NCBI RefSeq assembly: GCF_029392895.1
Contig: NZ_CP114200.1
Span: 3,813,001 to 3,877,000, forward strand
Length of the DNA stretch: 64,000 nucleotides
Source: Streptomyces sp. 71268
Lineage (GTDB): Bacteria > Actinomycetota > Actinomycetes > Streptomycetales > Streptomycetaceae
Direction: 5' to 3'
The position numbers were made by a program, and so were the translations under genes. Under the pieces are notes generated by a model. The model was not told where the DNA came from. It saw nothing but the letters and a program-made list of their open reading frames with translations, and made no database searches. Every line of letters starts with the position of its first letter. Positions within the stretch are counted from its first letter, which is position 1. Positions 36,820 through 44,566 of the stretch are shown here, piece after piece.

Positions 36820-37959
36820 GTGGCTGGATTCAGGATCGGACGCGGACGCGACTCCCGCTCGGGACAGCAGGGACAACAGGGACAGCAGGGGCCGTACCCC
36901 GGCCCCTCCGGGCGCCCCAACCCCGGGGGGCACCCGGGGCACGGCGGGCACCCCGGACAGCCCGGCCCGCGGCAGGCGCCCCCGCCGTACGGACAACAGG
37001 GCGGCCCGCCGCCGTACGGGCAGCACGCCGCCCCGCCGCCGTACGGCCAGGCCGGCGGCGGCCAGGGCTACCCGCCCGGCCCGCCGCAGGGGCCGGGCCC
37101 CGGGGCGTACGGACCGAGCGCGGGCCGCGTCCAGTGGCCGCACCCGGCGCAGGGCCGGCCGGATGAGCCGGAGTACTTCGGCGACGGCGGCCACGACCCG
37201 TACTACGCGCCGGGCGGCGGCCAGGGCGGCTACCCCGGGCCCGGCGGCGGGGGCGGCCAGCCGGCGTACGACCCGAACGACAACCCGGGCCACACCCAGC
37301 AGTTCAGCCTCGCCGACGATCCGGCGTACGGGCCGCAGGGCGGTTACGGCGACGACGGGTACGACGACGGCACCGTGAGCGCCTACCGCGCCGGCCAGCC
37401 CGCGCCCCCACCCGCCGGCCCACGGCTGCACTGGAAGGACCTGCTGCGCGGCATCGTGCTGCGCCCGGGCCCGACGTTCTGGCAGATGCGCGACTACCCG
37501 ATGTGGCCCACGGCGCTGACCGTGACCTTCGTCTACGGGCTGCTCGCGGTCTTCGGTTTCGACCAGGCGCGCGAGGAGGTGCTGAACGCCTCGCTGTCCA
37601 ACAGCATCCCGTGGATGCTGAGCACCGCGGTCGCGGTCGTGCTGAGCGGCCTGATCCTGGGCGCGGTCACCCACACCCTCGCCCGCCAACTCGGCGGCGA
37701 CGGCGCCTGGGCGCCGACCATCGGCCTGTCGATGCTGATCACCTCCATCACGGACGCGCCACGCCTGCTGTTCGCGATGTTCCTGGGCGGCGACAGCACC
37801 CTGGTGCAGCTCCTGGGCTGGGCGACCTGGCTCGCGGCGGGCGCGCTGTTCACGTCGATGGTGAGCAAGTCGCACGACCTGCCCTGGCCCAAGGCCCTGG
37901 GCGCCAGCGCGATCCAGCTCGTCGCGCTGCTGTCCATCATCAAACTGGGCACGCTGTAG
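36820..37959 (+). CDS. Yip1-family membrane protein
   Basis: A 379-residue membrane protein. Residues 1-200 are disordered and dominated by Gly, Pro, Gln and Tyr with recurrent PPPYGQ and GQQGQQG words. The C-terminal 180 residues are a Yip1-type domain with about five TM helices: LLRGIVLRPGPTFWQMRDYP, ALTVTFVYGLLAVFGF, IPWMLSTAVAVVLSGLILGAV, then ARQLGGDGAWAPTIGLSMLI and a final LGASAIQLVALLSIIKLG. GTG 36820 follows a TANNNT element; an ATG at 36739 would add 27 unlikely residues. Function is unknown; a scaffold role for the tail is speculation. Confidence 0.82.
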   Translation: MAGFRIGRGRDSRSGQQGQQGQQGPYPGPSGRPNPGGHPGHGGHPGQPGPRQAPPPYGQQGGPPPYGQHAAPPPYGQAGGGQGYPPGPPQGPGPGAYGPSAGRVQWPHPAQGRPDEPEYFGDGGHDPYYAPGGGQGGYPGPGGGGGQPAYDPNDNPGHTQQFSLADDPAYGPQGGYGDDGYDDGTVSAYRAGQPAPPPAGPRLHWKDLLRGIVLRPGPTFWQMRDYPMWPTALTVTFVYGLLAVFGFDQAREEVLNASLSNSIPWMLSTAVAVVLSGLILGAVTHTLARQLGGDGAWAPTIGLSMLITSITDAPRLLFAMFLGGDSTLVQLLGWATWLAAGALFTSMVSKSHDLPWPKALGASAIQLVALLSIIKLGTL

Positions 37960-37980
37960 GGCGCGACGGCCCCACCCACA

Positions 37981-38033
37981 CCACCAGGGGCCCGGAACCG
38001 CGACGGTCGTCGCGTGTTCCGGGCCCCTGGTGG
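37981..38033. terminator. bidirectional terminator
   Basis: CCACCAGGGGCCCGGAAC (37981-37998) pairs perfectly over 18 bp with its complement at 38016-38033, and CGCGACG/CGTCGCG extends the stem. It separates convergent genes ending at 37959 and 38060. Confidence 0.92.
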
Positions 38034-38059
38034 TGGCCGGTCTCGGGTGTGCGGACGGC

Positions 38060-38557
38060 TCAGGCGTCGAGCACCTGTCCGTCGCGGCGGACCACCGGCG
38101 GCTCGACCGACCAGGGGAAGTTGATCCACTGGTCGGTGCGCTTCCACACGTACTCGCACTTCACCAGCGACTGCCTCTTCTCGTAGATCACCGCGCTGCG
38201 CACCTCGGCGACGGTGCCCACGCAGAAGTCGTGCACCAGCTTGAGCGTCTTCCCGGTGTCGGCGACGTCGTCGGCGATGAGCACCTTCTTGTCGGAGAAG
38301 TCGATGGCGTTGGGCACCGGCGCGAGCATGACCGGCATCTCCAGCGTGGTGCCGATGCCGGTGTAGAACTCCACGTTCACCAGGTGGATGTTCTTGCAGT
38401 CCAGCGCGTAGGCGAGGCCGCCGGCGACGAACACGCCGCCGCGCGCGATGGAGAGCACTATGTCCGGCTCGTACCCGTCGTCCGCGATCGTCTGCGCCAA
38501 CTCCCGGATCGCCCGACCGAACAGGTCGTACGTCAGGTTCTCCCGCACCGCACTCAT
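38060..38557 (-). CDS. phosphoribosyltransferase
   Basis: A 165-residue type I PRTase. The PRPP-binding motif is VLIADDVADTGKTLKLV and the pyrophosphate loop is SIARGGVFVAGGLAYAL. The segments LTYDLFGRAIRELAQTIADD and WKRTDQWINFPWSVEPPVV are typical of the xanthine/guanine/hypoxanthine-type PRTases conserved in actinomycetes. A purine salvage role is likely, but the base cannot be assigned. The gene lies beside dcd, another nucleotide-metabolism gene, on the same strand with a gap of about 105 bp. Confidence 0.9.
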   Translation of the reverse strand: MSAVRENLTYDLFGRAIRELAQTIADDGYEPDIVLSIARGGVFVAGGLAYALDCKNIHLVNVEFYTGIGTTLEMPVMLAPVPNAIDFSDKKVLIADDVADTGKTLKLVHDFCVGTVAEVRSAVIYEKRQSLVKCEYVWKRTDQWINFPWSVEPPVVRRDGQVLDA

Positions 38558-38662
38558 CTCACTTCGCCCCGCTGTCTCTCGTAACTCCCTGGCCGCGCGA
38601 CCGCCCCGCCCCGAACCCCGAGGCCAGGACCGCGCCGCCGCACCACCGCACCACCAGACCGC

Positions 38663-39238
38663 TCAGACCGTGGTCCGGTGGAAGTTTATGAAGGAGCGCG
38701 ACGGGGTGGGCCCGCGCTGCCCCTGGTAACGCGACCCGTACCGCTCGGAACCGTACGGGTGCTCGGCCGGCGAGGTCAGCCGGAACATGCACAACTGGCC
38801 GATCTTCATCCCCGGCCACAGCTTGATCGGCAGCGTCGCGACGTTCGACAGCTCCAGCGTCACGTGCCCGGAGAACCCGGGGTCGATGAAGCCGGCCGTG
38901 GAGTGCGTCAGCAGCCCCAGCCGCCCCAGGCTCGACTTACCCTCCAGCCGCGAGGCGATGTCGTCGGGCAGGCTCACCACCTCGTACGTGGAGGCCAGCA
39001 CGAACTCCCCGGGGTGCAGGATGAACGCCTCGTCCCCCTCCGGCACCACCTCGCGCGTCAGGTCGGACTGCTCGACGGCGGGGTCGATGTGGGGGTAGCG
39101 GTGGTTCTCGAACACCCGAAAGTAGCGGTCCAGCCGCACGTCGATGCTCGACGGCTGCACCATCTGGTCGTCGTACGGATCGATCCGCACCCGGCCGGAG
39201 TCGATCTCGGCCCGGATGTCCTTGTCTGAGAGAAGCAC
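38663..39238 (-). CDS. dcd: dCTP deaminase
   Basis: Trimeric enzyme converting dCTP to dUTP (in some actinobacterial relatives straight to dUMP) for thymidylate synthesis. The 191-residue product begins [22 protein letters not shown] and shows [18 protein letters not shown], the catalytic Glu region [44 protein letters not shown] and the C-terminal [13 protein letters not shown] that closes the site. GTG 39238 gives the usual N-terminus and exact family length. Confidence 0.96.
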   Translation of the reverse strand: MLLSDKDIRAEIDSGRVRIDPYDDQMVQPSSIDVRLDRYFRVFENHRYPHIDPAVEQSDLTREVVPEGDEAFILHPGEFVLASTYEVVSLPDDIASRLEGKSSLGRLGLLTHSTAGFIDPGFSGHVTLELSNVATLPIKLWPGMKIGQLCMFRLTSPAEHPYGSERYGSRYQGQRGPTPSRSFINFHRTTV

Positions 39239-39269
39239 GCCACGAGGATACGCGGACAAACAAACCCCA

Positions 39270-39297
39270 AGGGCCCGACCCAACCGGGCCGGGCCCT
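39270..39297 (-). terminator. terminator of the 54-residue gene
   Basis: AGGGCCCG (39270-39277) and CGGGCCCT (39290-39297) form an 8-bp stem that starts 13 bp after the stop at 39311. Confidence 0.65.
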
Positions 39298-39310
39298 CAC
39301 TGAATGTGAG

Positions 39311-39475
39311 CTACCGCTTCTCCAGCACCACAGGAACCGCATGCCGAAGCCGGGCACACCGCGGACAGCGCAACAAGCGTCCGGGCCCGAGACGGTCGGC
39401 GGTCAGGTTCTGCATCGGGAACGAAGCGGTGCTGAATACGTGCCCTTCGGCACAACGGACGACGGTGCGCTCCAT
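39311..39475 (-). CDS. 54-residue zinc-ribbon-like protein
   Basis: A short frame on the minus strand translates as MERTVVRCAEGHVFSTASFP, an Asn/Leu/Asp-containing middle, then GRLLRCPRCARLRHAVPVV and a basic end. Cys8 with His12, and Cys37 with Cys40 (plus His45), make a plausible C-x3-H ... C-x2-C zinc site. Coding character, termination by a hairpin 13 bp downstream and its place beside dcd support a real gene. I recall similar small proteins in other streptomycetes but no function. 39476-39773 upstream holds no other gene. Confidence 0.75.
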   Translation of the reverse strand: MERTVVRCAEGHVFSTASFPMQNLTADRLGPGRLLRCPRCARLRHAVPVVLEKR

Positions 39476-39773
39476 CGGTCCCCTTCCCCAGCTGCGTGAA
39501 CGACAAAAGCCACATTAGGGGATAGATCAGGCGGCCCCGAACCCGGCACTCCGCGCCCCCACCGTACGCCCCAACTCCCGCCCCCACGTCCACATCCCCA
39601 CCCCCTCACCCCGGTCCCACACCTCCCGCCCCGCGCCCCGAGCCCAAACAGCACGAAGACCCCGCGGTCCATGCACCGGGGGTCGAGGATGAGGTAGAGT
39701 GATGCGCGATGCGAGGCCCTGTTGAGGTGCCCCACGGTGACGTGAGGCACGCAAGATCGGGCGGCTCGTTTTC

Positions 39774-39847
39774 GCGGGTGTAGTTTAATGGTAGAACATG
39801 AGCTTCCCAAGCTCAGAGCGCGAGTTCGATTCTCGTCACCCGCTCCA
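39774..39847 (+). tRNA. tRNA-Gly (anticodon CCC), CCA end encoded
   Basis: Acceptor stem GCGGGTG/CACCCGC (39774-39780 with 39837-39843). D arm region TAGTTTAATGGTAGAAC. Anticodon stem TGAGC/GCTCA with loop TTCCCAA gives anticodon CCC at 39806-39808. T arm CGAG-TTCGATT-CTCG is intact. Unlike tRNA-Trp in this window, CCA is encoded at 39845-39847. Confidence 0.96.
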
Positions 39848-40003
39848 TGACAAACCCCCAGGTCAGAGACCCGGGGGTTGTTTGTTGTTCGGGCCTTTTG
39901 CGGGGTGGCGCGTCCTCCGCGTGCCCTATCTCGTACGGCTACCCTGCGTGAGGCACGTCCCGGAGCGCGCGCCAGGAGTTACGGCCCGAGCGCCGCCAAT
40001 TCC

Positions 40004-40043
40004 TCAAGCCCAGAGGGCGAGTTCGGTTCTCGCCACCCGCTCG
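40004..40043. repeat. degenerate copy of the tRNA-Gly 3' half, probable att scar
   Basis: The stretch TCAAGCCCAGAGGGCGAGTT, then CGGTTCTCGCCACCCGCTCG, parallels the tRNA from its anticodon loop to the acceptor end (39807-39846) with few mismatches at a constant 197-bp offset. Similarity stops at the anticodon loop, so it cannot form a tRNA. Integrases commonly use this half of tRNA genes. The region 39848-40199 has no other recognisable feature. Confidence 0.65.
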
Positions 40044-40176
40044 CCTACGCAGCCCCGGATTGGTCGACCGGGCGGCATGTGTCGCACGGCGCGCCACCGG
40101 CGGCGGGCACCCGGAACCGCACGTGCCGCTTTGGGGCGAGCTCGCGTGGGGCGGCTGGTCGTCACACCAGTTGTGC

Positions 40177-40192
40177 GCATACTCCAGTATGC
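40177..40192 (+). promoter_or_regulatory. palindromic operator of the toxin-antitoxin pair
   Basis: GCATACT-CC-AGTATGC is a perfect 7-bp inverted repeat ending eight bases before the antitoxin start. Ribbon-helix-helix antitoxins usually bind such a site to repress their own operon. Confidence 0.75.
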
Positions 40193-40199
40193 TTCCCGT

Positions 40200-40448
40200 A
40201 TGTCCTCAACGACTCGCATCACCGTCACCCTGCCCAGTGACCAGGTGGCGGAGCTCCGCAAGCTCACGGACAACGTCTCCGGGTACGTGGCGGAGGCGGT
40301 CGCCCGGCAGATTCGACACCAGCTGCTGGGTGATGATCTGCGACGCCATGAAGAAGAACACGGGCGCTTCAGTGACGAGGAGCTGGCGGAGGCCCGCGCG
40401 AAGATCTTCGGTGCCGGCGGCGCCTCCAACGGCGCGGACGCGGCGTGA
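40200..40448 (+). CDS. ribbon-helix-helix antitoxin, VapB-like
   Basis: An 82-residue DNA-binding antitoxin. Residues 5-45 fit a CopG/RHH fold: TRITVTLPSDQVAELRKLTD with the beta strand at RITVTL, then VSGYVAEAVARQIRHQLLGD. The acidic second half (EEEHGRFSDEELAEARAKIF) would wrap the toxin and block its active site. The gene overlaps the downstream toxin by four bases and follows a perfect palindrome. Longer upstream starts read through the att scar and are not credible. Confidence 0.85.
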   Translation: MSSTTRITVTLPSDQVAELRKLTDNVSGYVAEAVARQIRHQLLGDDLRRHEEEHGRFSDEELAEARAKIFGAGGASNGADAA

Positions 40449-40846
40449 GTGAGCGCGTCGAGAGCGTCGTCCTGGACTCGGAAGGGCTTTCCGCCTGGAT
40501 CGCGCAGGACCGTAAGTTCCTCGCGTTGTTGCAGGTGTTCCACGACATGGGGGCCGACCTCGTCGTCGGGGCGAACACCATCGTGGAAGTCATCCACTCC
40601 CGTACCAACATCCCGCGCCTGAACTGGGCCCTGTCCCGCATCAAGGTGGAGCCGGTCACCGAGCAGGCGGCGAGGGCCGCGGCGGAACTCCTCAAGGGCG
40701 CCGGGCTACACGGGCACAAGTACGCCATCGACGCCACGGTGGCCGAGGTCGCGCTGCGTCAGCCGAAACCGGTAGCCCTGCTGACGTCCGACAGTGACGA
40801 CATGACAAAGCTCTGCGGCAGCCAGGTTCGGATCATTCCGCTCTGA
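40445..40846 (+). CDS. PIN-domain toxin, VapC-like ribonuclease
   Basis: A 133-residue Mg-dependent RNase expected to cut tRNA or rRNA and halt translation when the antitoxin is degraded. The four acidic PIN positions are present: Asp11 in SVVLDSEGLSAW, Glu48 in NTIVEVIHS, Asp96 in YAIDATVAEVA and Asp116 in LLTSDSDDM. The start GTG (40445) overlaps the antitoxin stop. The location beside a tRNA-Gly scar is typical of mobile toxin-antitoxin modules. Confidence 0.88.
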   Translation: MSERVESVVLDSEGLSAWIAQDRKFLALLQVFHDMGADLVVGANTIVEVIHSRTNIPRLNWALSRIKVEPVTEQAARAAAELLKGAGLHGHKYAIDATVAEVALRQPKPVALLTSDSDDMTKLCGSQVRIIPL

Positions 40847-41043
40847 CGCGCCGACTCACACTGAACGCCCCCCTGGCAAGGCCCACCGCGCCGCCCCCTA
40901 CCCCGCTGAGGCGGTCGGCCGCGACTTGAGCCGCCTCCCTGGCTGGGGCCCCGTGTCGAGAGGTCAGCAGGCAATGCCCATCAGCCTCGCGCCACTGATC
41001 TGCAGCACGAGCGAACCGGCGATCCGGCCACATACTGCTGCCC

Positions 41044-41069
41044 GAGATACTATCGCTGGAGATACTATC
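41044..41069 (+). promoter_or_regulatory. direct repeats in the AAA-ATPase promoter
   Basis: GAGATACTATC occurs twice (41044-41054 and 41059-41069), 15 bp apart, in the only AT-rich patch before ATG 41089. They could be operator half-sites or overlap the -10 (TACTAT). Confidence 0.55.
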
Positions 41070-41088
41070 TTCGACGGGAGCGTAGGGG

Positions 41089-42510
41089 ATGCATCGATTC
41101 ATCGGGCGCGAGCGGGAGCTGCGGGTGCTGGGCGCGGCCCTTGCGAAGGTCCGCGAGGGGGGCGGGTCCCAGAAGCCCGGCGAGTGTGTCCTGCTGCGTG
41201 GGCGGCGTCGCGTCGGGAAGTCGAGCCTGGTCGAGGAGTTCCTCGGGCGGGCCGAGGTCCCGTACCTCTTCTTCACCGCGGCGGGGGGATCAGCCGAGGA
41301 TGAGCTGACGGAGCTGCTCGACGCTGTCGCCTCCTCCACGCTGCCGGAGCGGTCCCTGTTCGCCGAGGAGGCTCCGACGCAGTGGAACGCCGCGTTTCGC
41401 CTGCTGGCGGAGATCCTGCCCGACGACAGCCCGAGCGTGGTCGTGCTGGATGAGGTCCCCTACCTCATGGACCGGATCGACGCCTTCGAGGGGATGCTGC
41501 AGCGGGCCTGGGACCGGCTGCTCAGCCGCAAGCCGGTGCTCCTGCTCCTGGTCGGCTCCGATCTGTCGATGATGGAGGCCCTGAACAGTTACGACCGCCC
41601 CTTCCACCAGCGCGGGCGCGAGATGGTCCTGGGCCCGCTCAATCCCCACGACATCGCTGACATGCTCGACCTGGAGCCCGCGGCCGCGTTCGACGCGGCG
41701 CTGGTGACCGGCGGCCTGCCCCTCGTCTGCGCCGAGTGGCCCCGGGGTGCCTCGCTGTGGGAGTTCCTCCGCGCCTCGCTCGACAATCCCATCTCCGCCC
41801 TGCTGGTCTCCGCCGAGCGGTCACTGGCCGCCGAGTTCCCTCCCCAGGCGATGAGCCGGGAGGTGCTGCGTGCGATCGGGAGCGGTGAGCGCACGTTCAC
41901 CAACATCGCCCGGGCGGCCGGTGGTATCGCCCATACGACCCTCACCCGGGCCACCGACCTCCTGACGGCCAAGCGCGTGGTCGCGGCCGAACTCCCCGTC
42001 TCCCTCAGGCCGTCCAAGGAGCGCCGCTACCGGGTCGCCGACCCGTACCTGCGCTTCTGGCTGGCGTTCCTCGACCCCCACATGGCGGAGATCGAGCGCA
42101 TGCGCGGTGACCTGACCCTGCGGCGGATCCAAGAGCAGTGGACCAGTTGGCGAGGGCGGGCCGTCGAGCCGCTCGTACGAGAGTCCCTCGCCAGGCTCCT
42201 GCCTGACAGCGACCTGCCCGCCGCCCCGGCCGTCGGCGGGTACTGGACCCGCAGCAACGATGTCGAGATCGACCTGGTCGGCGCCGACCGTCAGCCGGTG
42301 GCCAGGGAACTGCTCTTCCTCGGGTCGGTCAAGTGGCTGGAGAACTCGTCGTTCGACAGCCACGATCTCGCCGCACTGCACAAGCACCGGGCGGCGGTCA
42401 CCGATGACCCCGTGCCCCTGATCGCGGTTTCTCGCGGCGGCGTCGCCTGCGCCGGGCTTCAGGCGACGTACGGCCCGGAGGAACTGCTCACCGCGTGGCG
42501 CGGAGACTGA
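41089..42510 (+). CDS. AAA ATPase with C-terminal DUF234 domain
   Basis: A 473-residue ATPase of the archaeal-type (PF01637) group. RFIGRERELRVLGAAL opens the domain; Walker A is GRRRVGKSS (38-46); Walker B is VVVLDEVPYL (117-126); a GSDLSMMEAL sensor segment and a winged-helix part (SRPSKERRYRVADPYLRFWL region) follow. The end (about 385-473) is DUF234, a PD-(D/E)xK-related fold with VEIDLVGAD and LFLGSVKWLE. The usual E-x-K is S-x-K here, so nuclease activity is doubtful. These genes are patchily distributed and often mobile or defence-linked. It follows a toxin-antitoxin pair. Confidence 0.87.
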   Translation: MHRFIGRERELRVLGAALAKVREGGGSQKPGECVLLRGRRRVGKSSLVEEFLGRAEVPYLFFTAAGGSAEDELTELLDAVASSTLPERSLFAEEAPTQWNAAFRLLAEILPDDSPSVVVLDEVPYLMDRIDAFEGMLQRAWDRLLSRKPVLLLLVGSDLSMMEALNSYDRPFHQRGREMVLGPLNPHDIADMLDLEPAAAFDAALVTGGLPLVCAEWPRGASLWEFLRASLDNPISALLVSAERSLAAEFPPQAMSREVLRAIGSGERTFTNIARAAGGIAHTTLTRATDLLTAKRVVAAELPVSLRPSKERRYRVADPYLRFWLAFLDPHMAEIERMRGDLTLRRIQEQWTSWRGRAVEPLVRESLARLLPDSDLPAAPAVGGYWTRSNDVEIDLVGADRQPVARELLFLGSVKWLENSSFDSHDLAALHKHRAAVTDDPVPLIAVSRGGVACAGLQATYGPEELLTAWRGD

Positions 42511-42525
42511 GTCACGGCTCGCCCC

Positions 42526-43381
42526 CTACCCCGCCCACGTCCCCCGAGCCGCCACCCGGTGGGCCCAGGGGGTCAGGTCGGTGGGGGTGTGGCCCAGGAC
42601 GCGGTGGACGTCGTCGGTGACGTTGGCGGAGTGGCCCGCGCGGTGGAGGGCGAACATGGCGTTCAGGGCGTCGGCGGCGGGCTCCGGCCAGCCTTCGGCG
42701 AGGAGTTGGGCGCGATAGGCGGCCGGGGTGATCTCCTCGTAGCGGATGGGGCGGCCGGCGGCCTCGGCGATGGTGTGGGTGGCCTCGGCGAAGGTGAGGG
42801 CGCGGGGGCCGGTCAGTTCGTAGGTGTGGCCCGCGTGGCCGTCCTCGGTGAGGACCTTCGCGGCGACCGCCGCCACGTCGTCGGCGTCGATGAACGGTTC
42901 GGGCGTCTCCCCGATCGGCAGGGCCAGGCGGCCCGCGCGCAGGGGGGCCAGCCACAGGTCCTCGTCGAAGTTCTGGAAGAAGTTGTTGGGGCGCAGCACG
43001 GTCCACTCGACGCCGGACTCCCGGACCGCCTCCTCGCCGACGGCCATGCCCCGGCCGAAGTCGTCGCCCGCGTGCTCGATGCCGTGGCCGGAGAGGGCCA
43101 CGAAGCGGCGTACCCCCGGACGCCGTGGCCTGGCGTACGAACTCGTCGATGGGGGACGGGTCCTCGGGCGCGACGAGGTAGACGGCCCCGGCGCCGGCGA
43201 GCGCGGGCTCCCAGGTGTCGGGGAGGGTCCAGTCGAAGGTGACCTCGCCGGACCGGGAGGCGGCTCGGACCGGGGCGGTGCCGGCCTCGCGCAGCCGGGC
43301 GACGAGGCGGCGGCCGGTCTTGCCGGTGGCGCCGAGGACGAGGATGTCGGAGGGGGTGCCGTGGGTGCGCTGCGTTGTCAT
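42526..43381 (-). pseudogene. NmrA-like NAD(P)-binding protein, frameshifted
   Basis: Two frames together make one complete protein of about 285 residues. The 5' part (from ATG 43381) has DILVLGATGKTGRRLVARL, the NAD(P) loop, and ends in EFVRQATAS. The 3' part, in another frame, continues RRFVALSGHG-type sequence through VEWTVLRPNNFFQNF and AGHTYELTGPRALTF. The frames join if one base is removed from the run of five C at 43113-43117. This is a pseudogene or a sequencing error in a homopolymer. Intact relatives are atypical SDRs acting on quinones or azo compounds. It diverges from an AraC regulator. Confidence 0.85.
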
Positions 43382-43471
43382 GGGGCAAGTCCACCGCGTG
43401 GCCGGTGGCCGAACCATGGCCGTCCGTCCGTCGTCCATAGGCGATCGTCCGGGGCGCTGCCCGGACCTGCT

Positions 43472-43477
43472 TATCGT
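43472..43477 (+). promoter_or_regulatory. -10 element of a leaderless promoter
   Basis: TATCGT fits TANNNT and lies exactly seven bases before ATG 43485, with no ribosome site between them. Confidence 0.5.
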
Positions 43478-43484
43478 TGGCGCC

Positions 43485-44474
43485 ATGGACGTGTTCGACG
43501 AACTGCTGCGGGGCGTGCGGGGCAAGGGTGCGGTGTTCGGGCGTTCGGTGTTGTGGCCGCCGTGGTCGCTCCGGTTCACCGACGGCGCGTACCTGACCCT
43601 GTGCATCCCGATGCGTGGCGCCGGCTGGATCGTGCCGGAGACCGGGGACGCACGGCACGTGGCGCTCGGTGAGGCCGCGATCGTCCGGGGGCCCGCGCCG
43701 TTCACCTTCACCGACGACCCGGCGAACGTCACGGCGGCGGCGGGCGCGTCGGGGACGGCGGGCGTGTCGGCGGGGGCGGGCGCGGCGGGCGTACGGGAGG
43801 TGCGCTGGGGCGAGGACGCGCCGGACGCCGTGGACCGGGGCCTGGAGTTCGACTGCGCCACCGTGCTGTTGGCCGCCGCGTACGACGTACGGGAGGAACT
43901 TCCGCAGCGGCTGCTGCGGGCCCTGCCGCCGGTCCTGGTGGTCCCCGACGAGCAGGACTGCTCGCCGATGCGTGACTACCTGGAGGCGCAGATCGGCGGC
44001 GGCCGGCCGGGGCACCAGATCGTGCTCGATCGGCTGCTGGACTGGTTGCTGGTGTGCACGCTGCGGGACTGGTTCGACCGTCCGGAGGCGGAGCCGCCCG
44101 GGTGGTACGGCGCGCTCGGTGACGCGGTGGCGGGGCCCGCCCTGCGCGCGATGCACGAGGACCCGGCGCACCCGTGGACGACGGCGGAGCTGGCCGGCCG
44201 GGCGGGGGTCTCGCGGACGACGTTGGCGAAGCGGTTCACGGAGCTGGTCGGGACCGGGCCGGTGGCCTACCTCACCGAGTGGCGGATGACGCTCGCCGCC
44301 GATCTGCTGACCCGCCCGGAGCTGACGGTGGCGGCGGTGGCCCGCCGGGTCGGGTACGCGGACGCGTTCGGCTTCAGCGCGGCGTTCAAGCGGCTCCGGG
44401 GCGAGAGCCCGAGCGCGTACCGGCGGGCGGCCGCCGCCGCGCACGCGGCGGAGCGCGTCGTTCCGGCGAGTTGA
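43485..44474 (+). CDS. AraC-family transcriptional regulator
   Basis: A 329-residue regulator with an N-terminal cupin-type sensor domain of the AraC_binding_2/cupin_6 kind (GAYLTLCIPMRGAGWIV, HVALGEAAIVRGPAPFTF) and a C-terminal double helix-turn-helix: HPWTTAELAGRAGVSRTTLAKRF and LTVAAVARRVGYADAFGFSAAF. An Ala/Gly insertion of about 20 residues interrupts the sensor domain. It diverges from the NmrA-type gene with 103 bp between, so that gene is the likely target. The promoter appears leaderless. Confidence 0.92.
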   Translation: MDVFDELLRGVRGKGAVFGRSVLWPPWSLRFTDGAYLTLCIPMRGAGWIVPETGDARHVALGEAAIVRGPAPFTFTDDPANVTAAAGASGTAGVSAGAGAAGVREVRWGEDAPDAVDRGLEFDCATVLLAAAYDVREELPQRLLRALPPVLVVPDEQDCSPMRDYLEAQIGGGRPGHQIVLDRLLDWLLVCTLRDWFDRPEAEPPGWYGALGDAVAGPALRAMHEDPAHPWTTAELAGRAGVSRTTLAKRFTELVGTGPVAYLTEWRMTLAADLLTRPELTVAAVARRVGYADAFGFSAAFKRLRGESPSAYRRAAAAAHAAERVVPAS

Positions 44475-44566
44475 CGTGGTCGGTGGCCGGCCGAACACGG
44501 GTGCCACGTGGGCGAGTTGGCGCGAACACGCCTGGCGGCGGCCCGAAACCTGGCAGGGTGCGGATC

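Noticed and set aside
40004..40043. A second functional tRNA-Gly
   Set aside because: Only the 3' half is present; no D arm or 5' acceptor strand precedes it.
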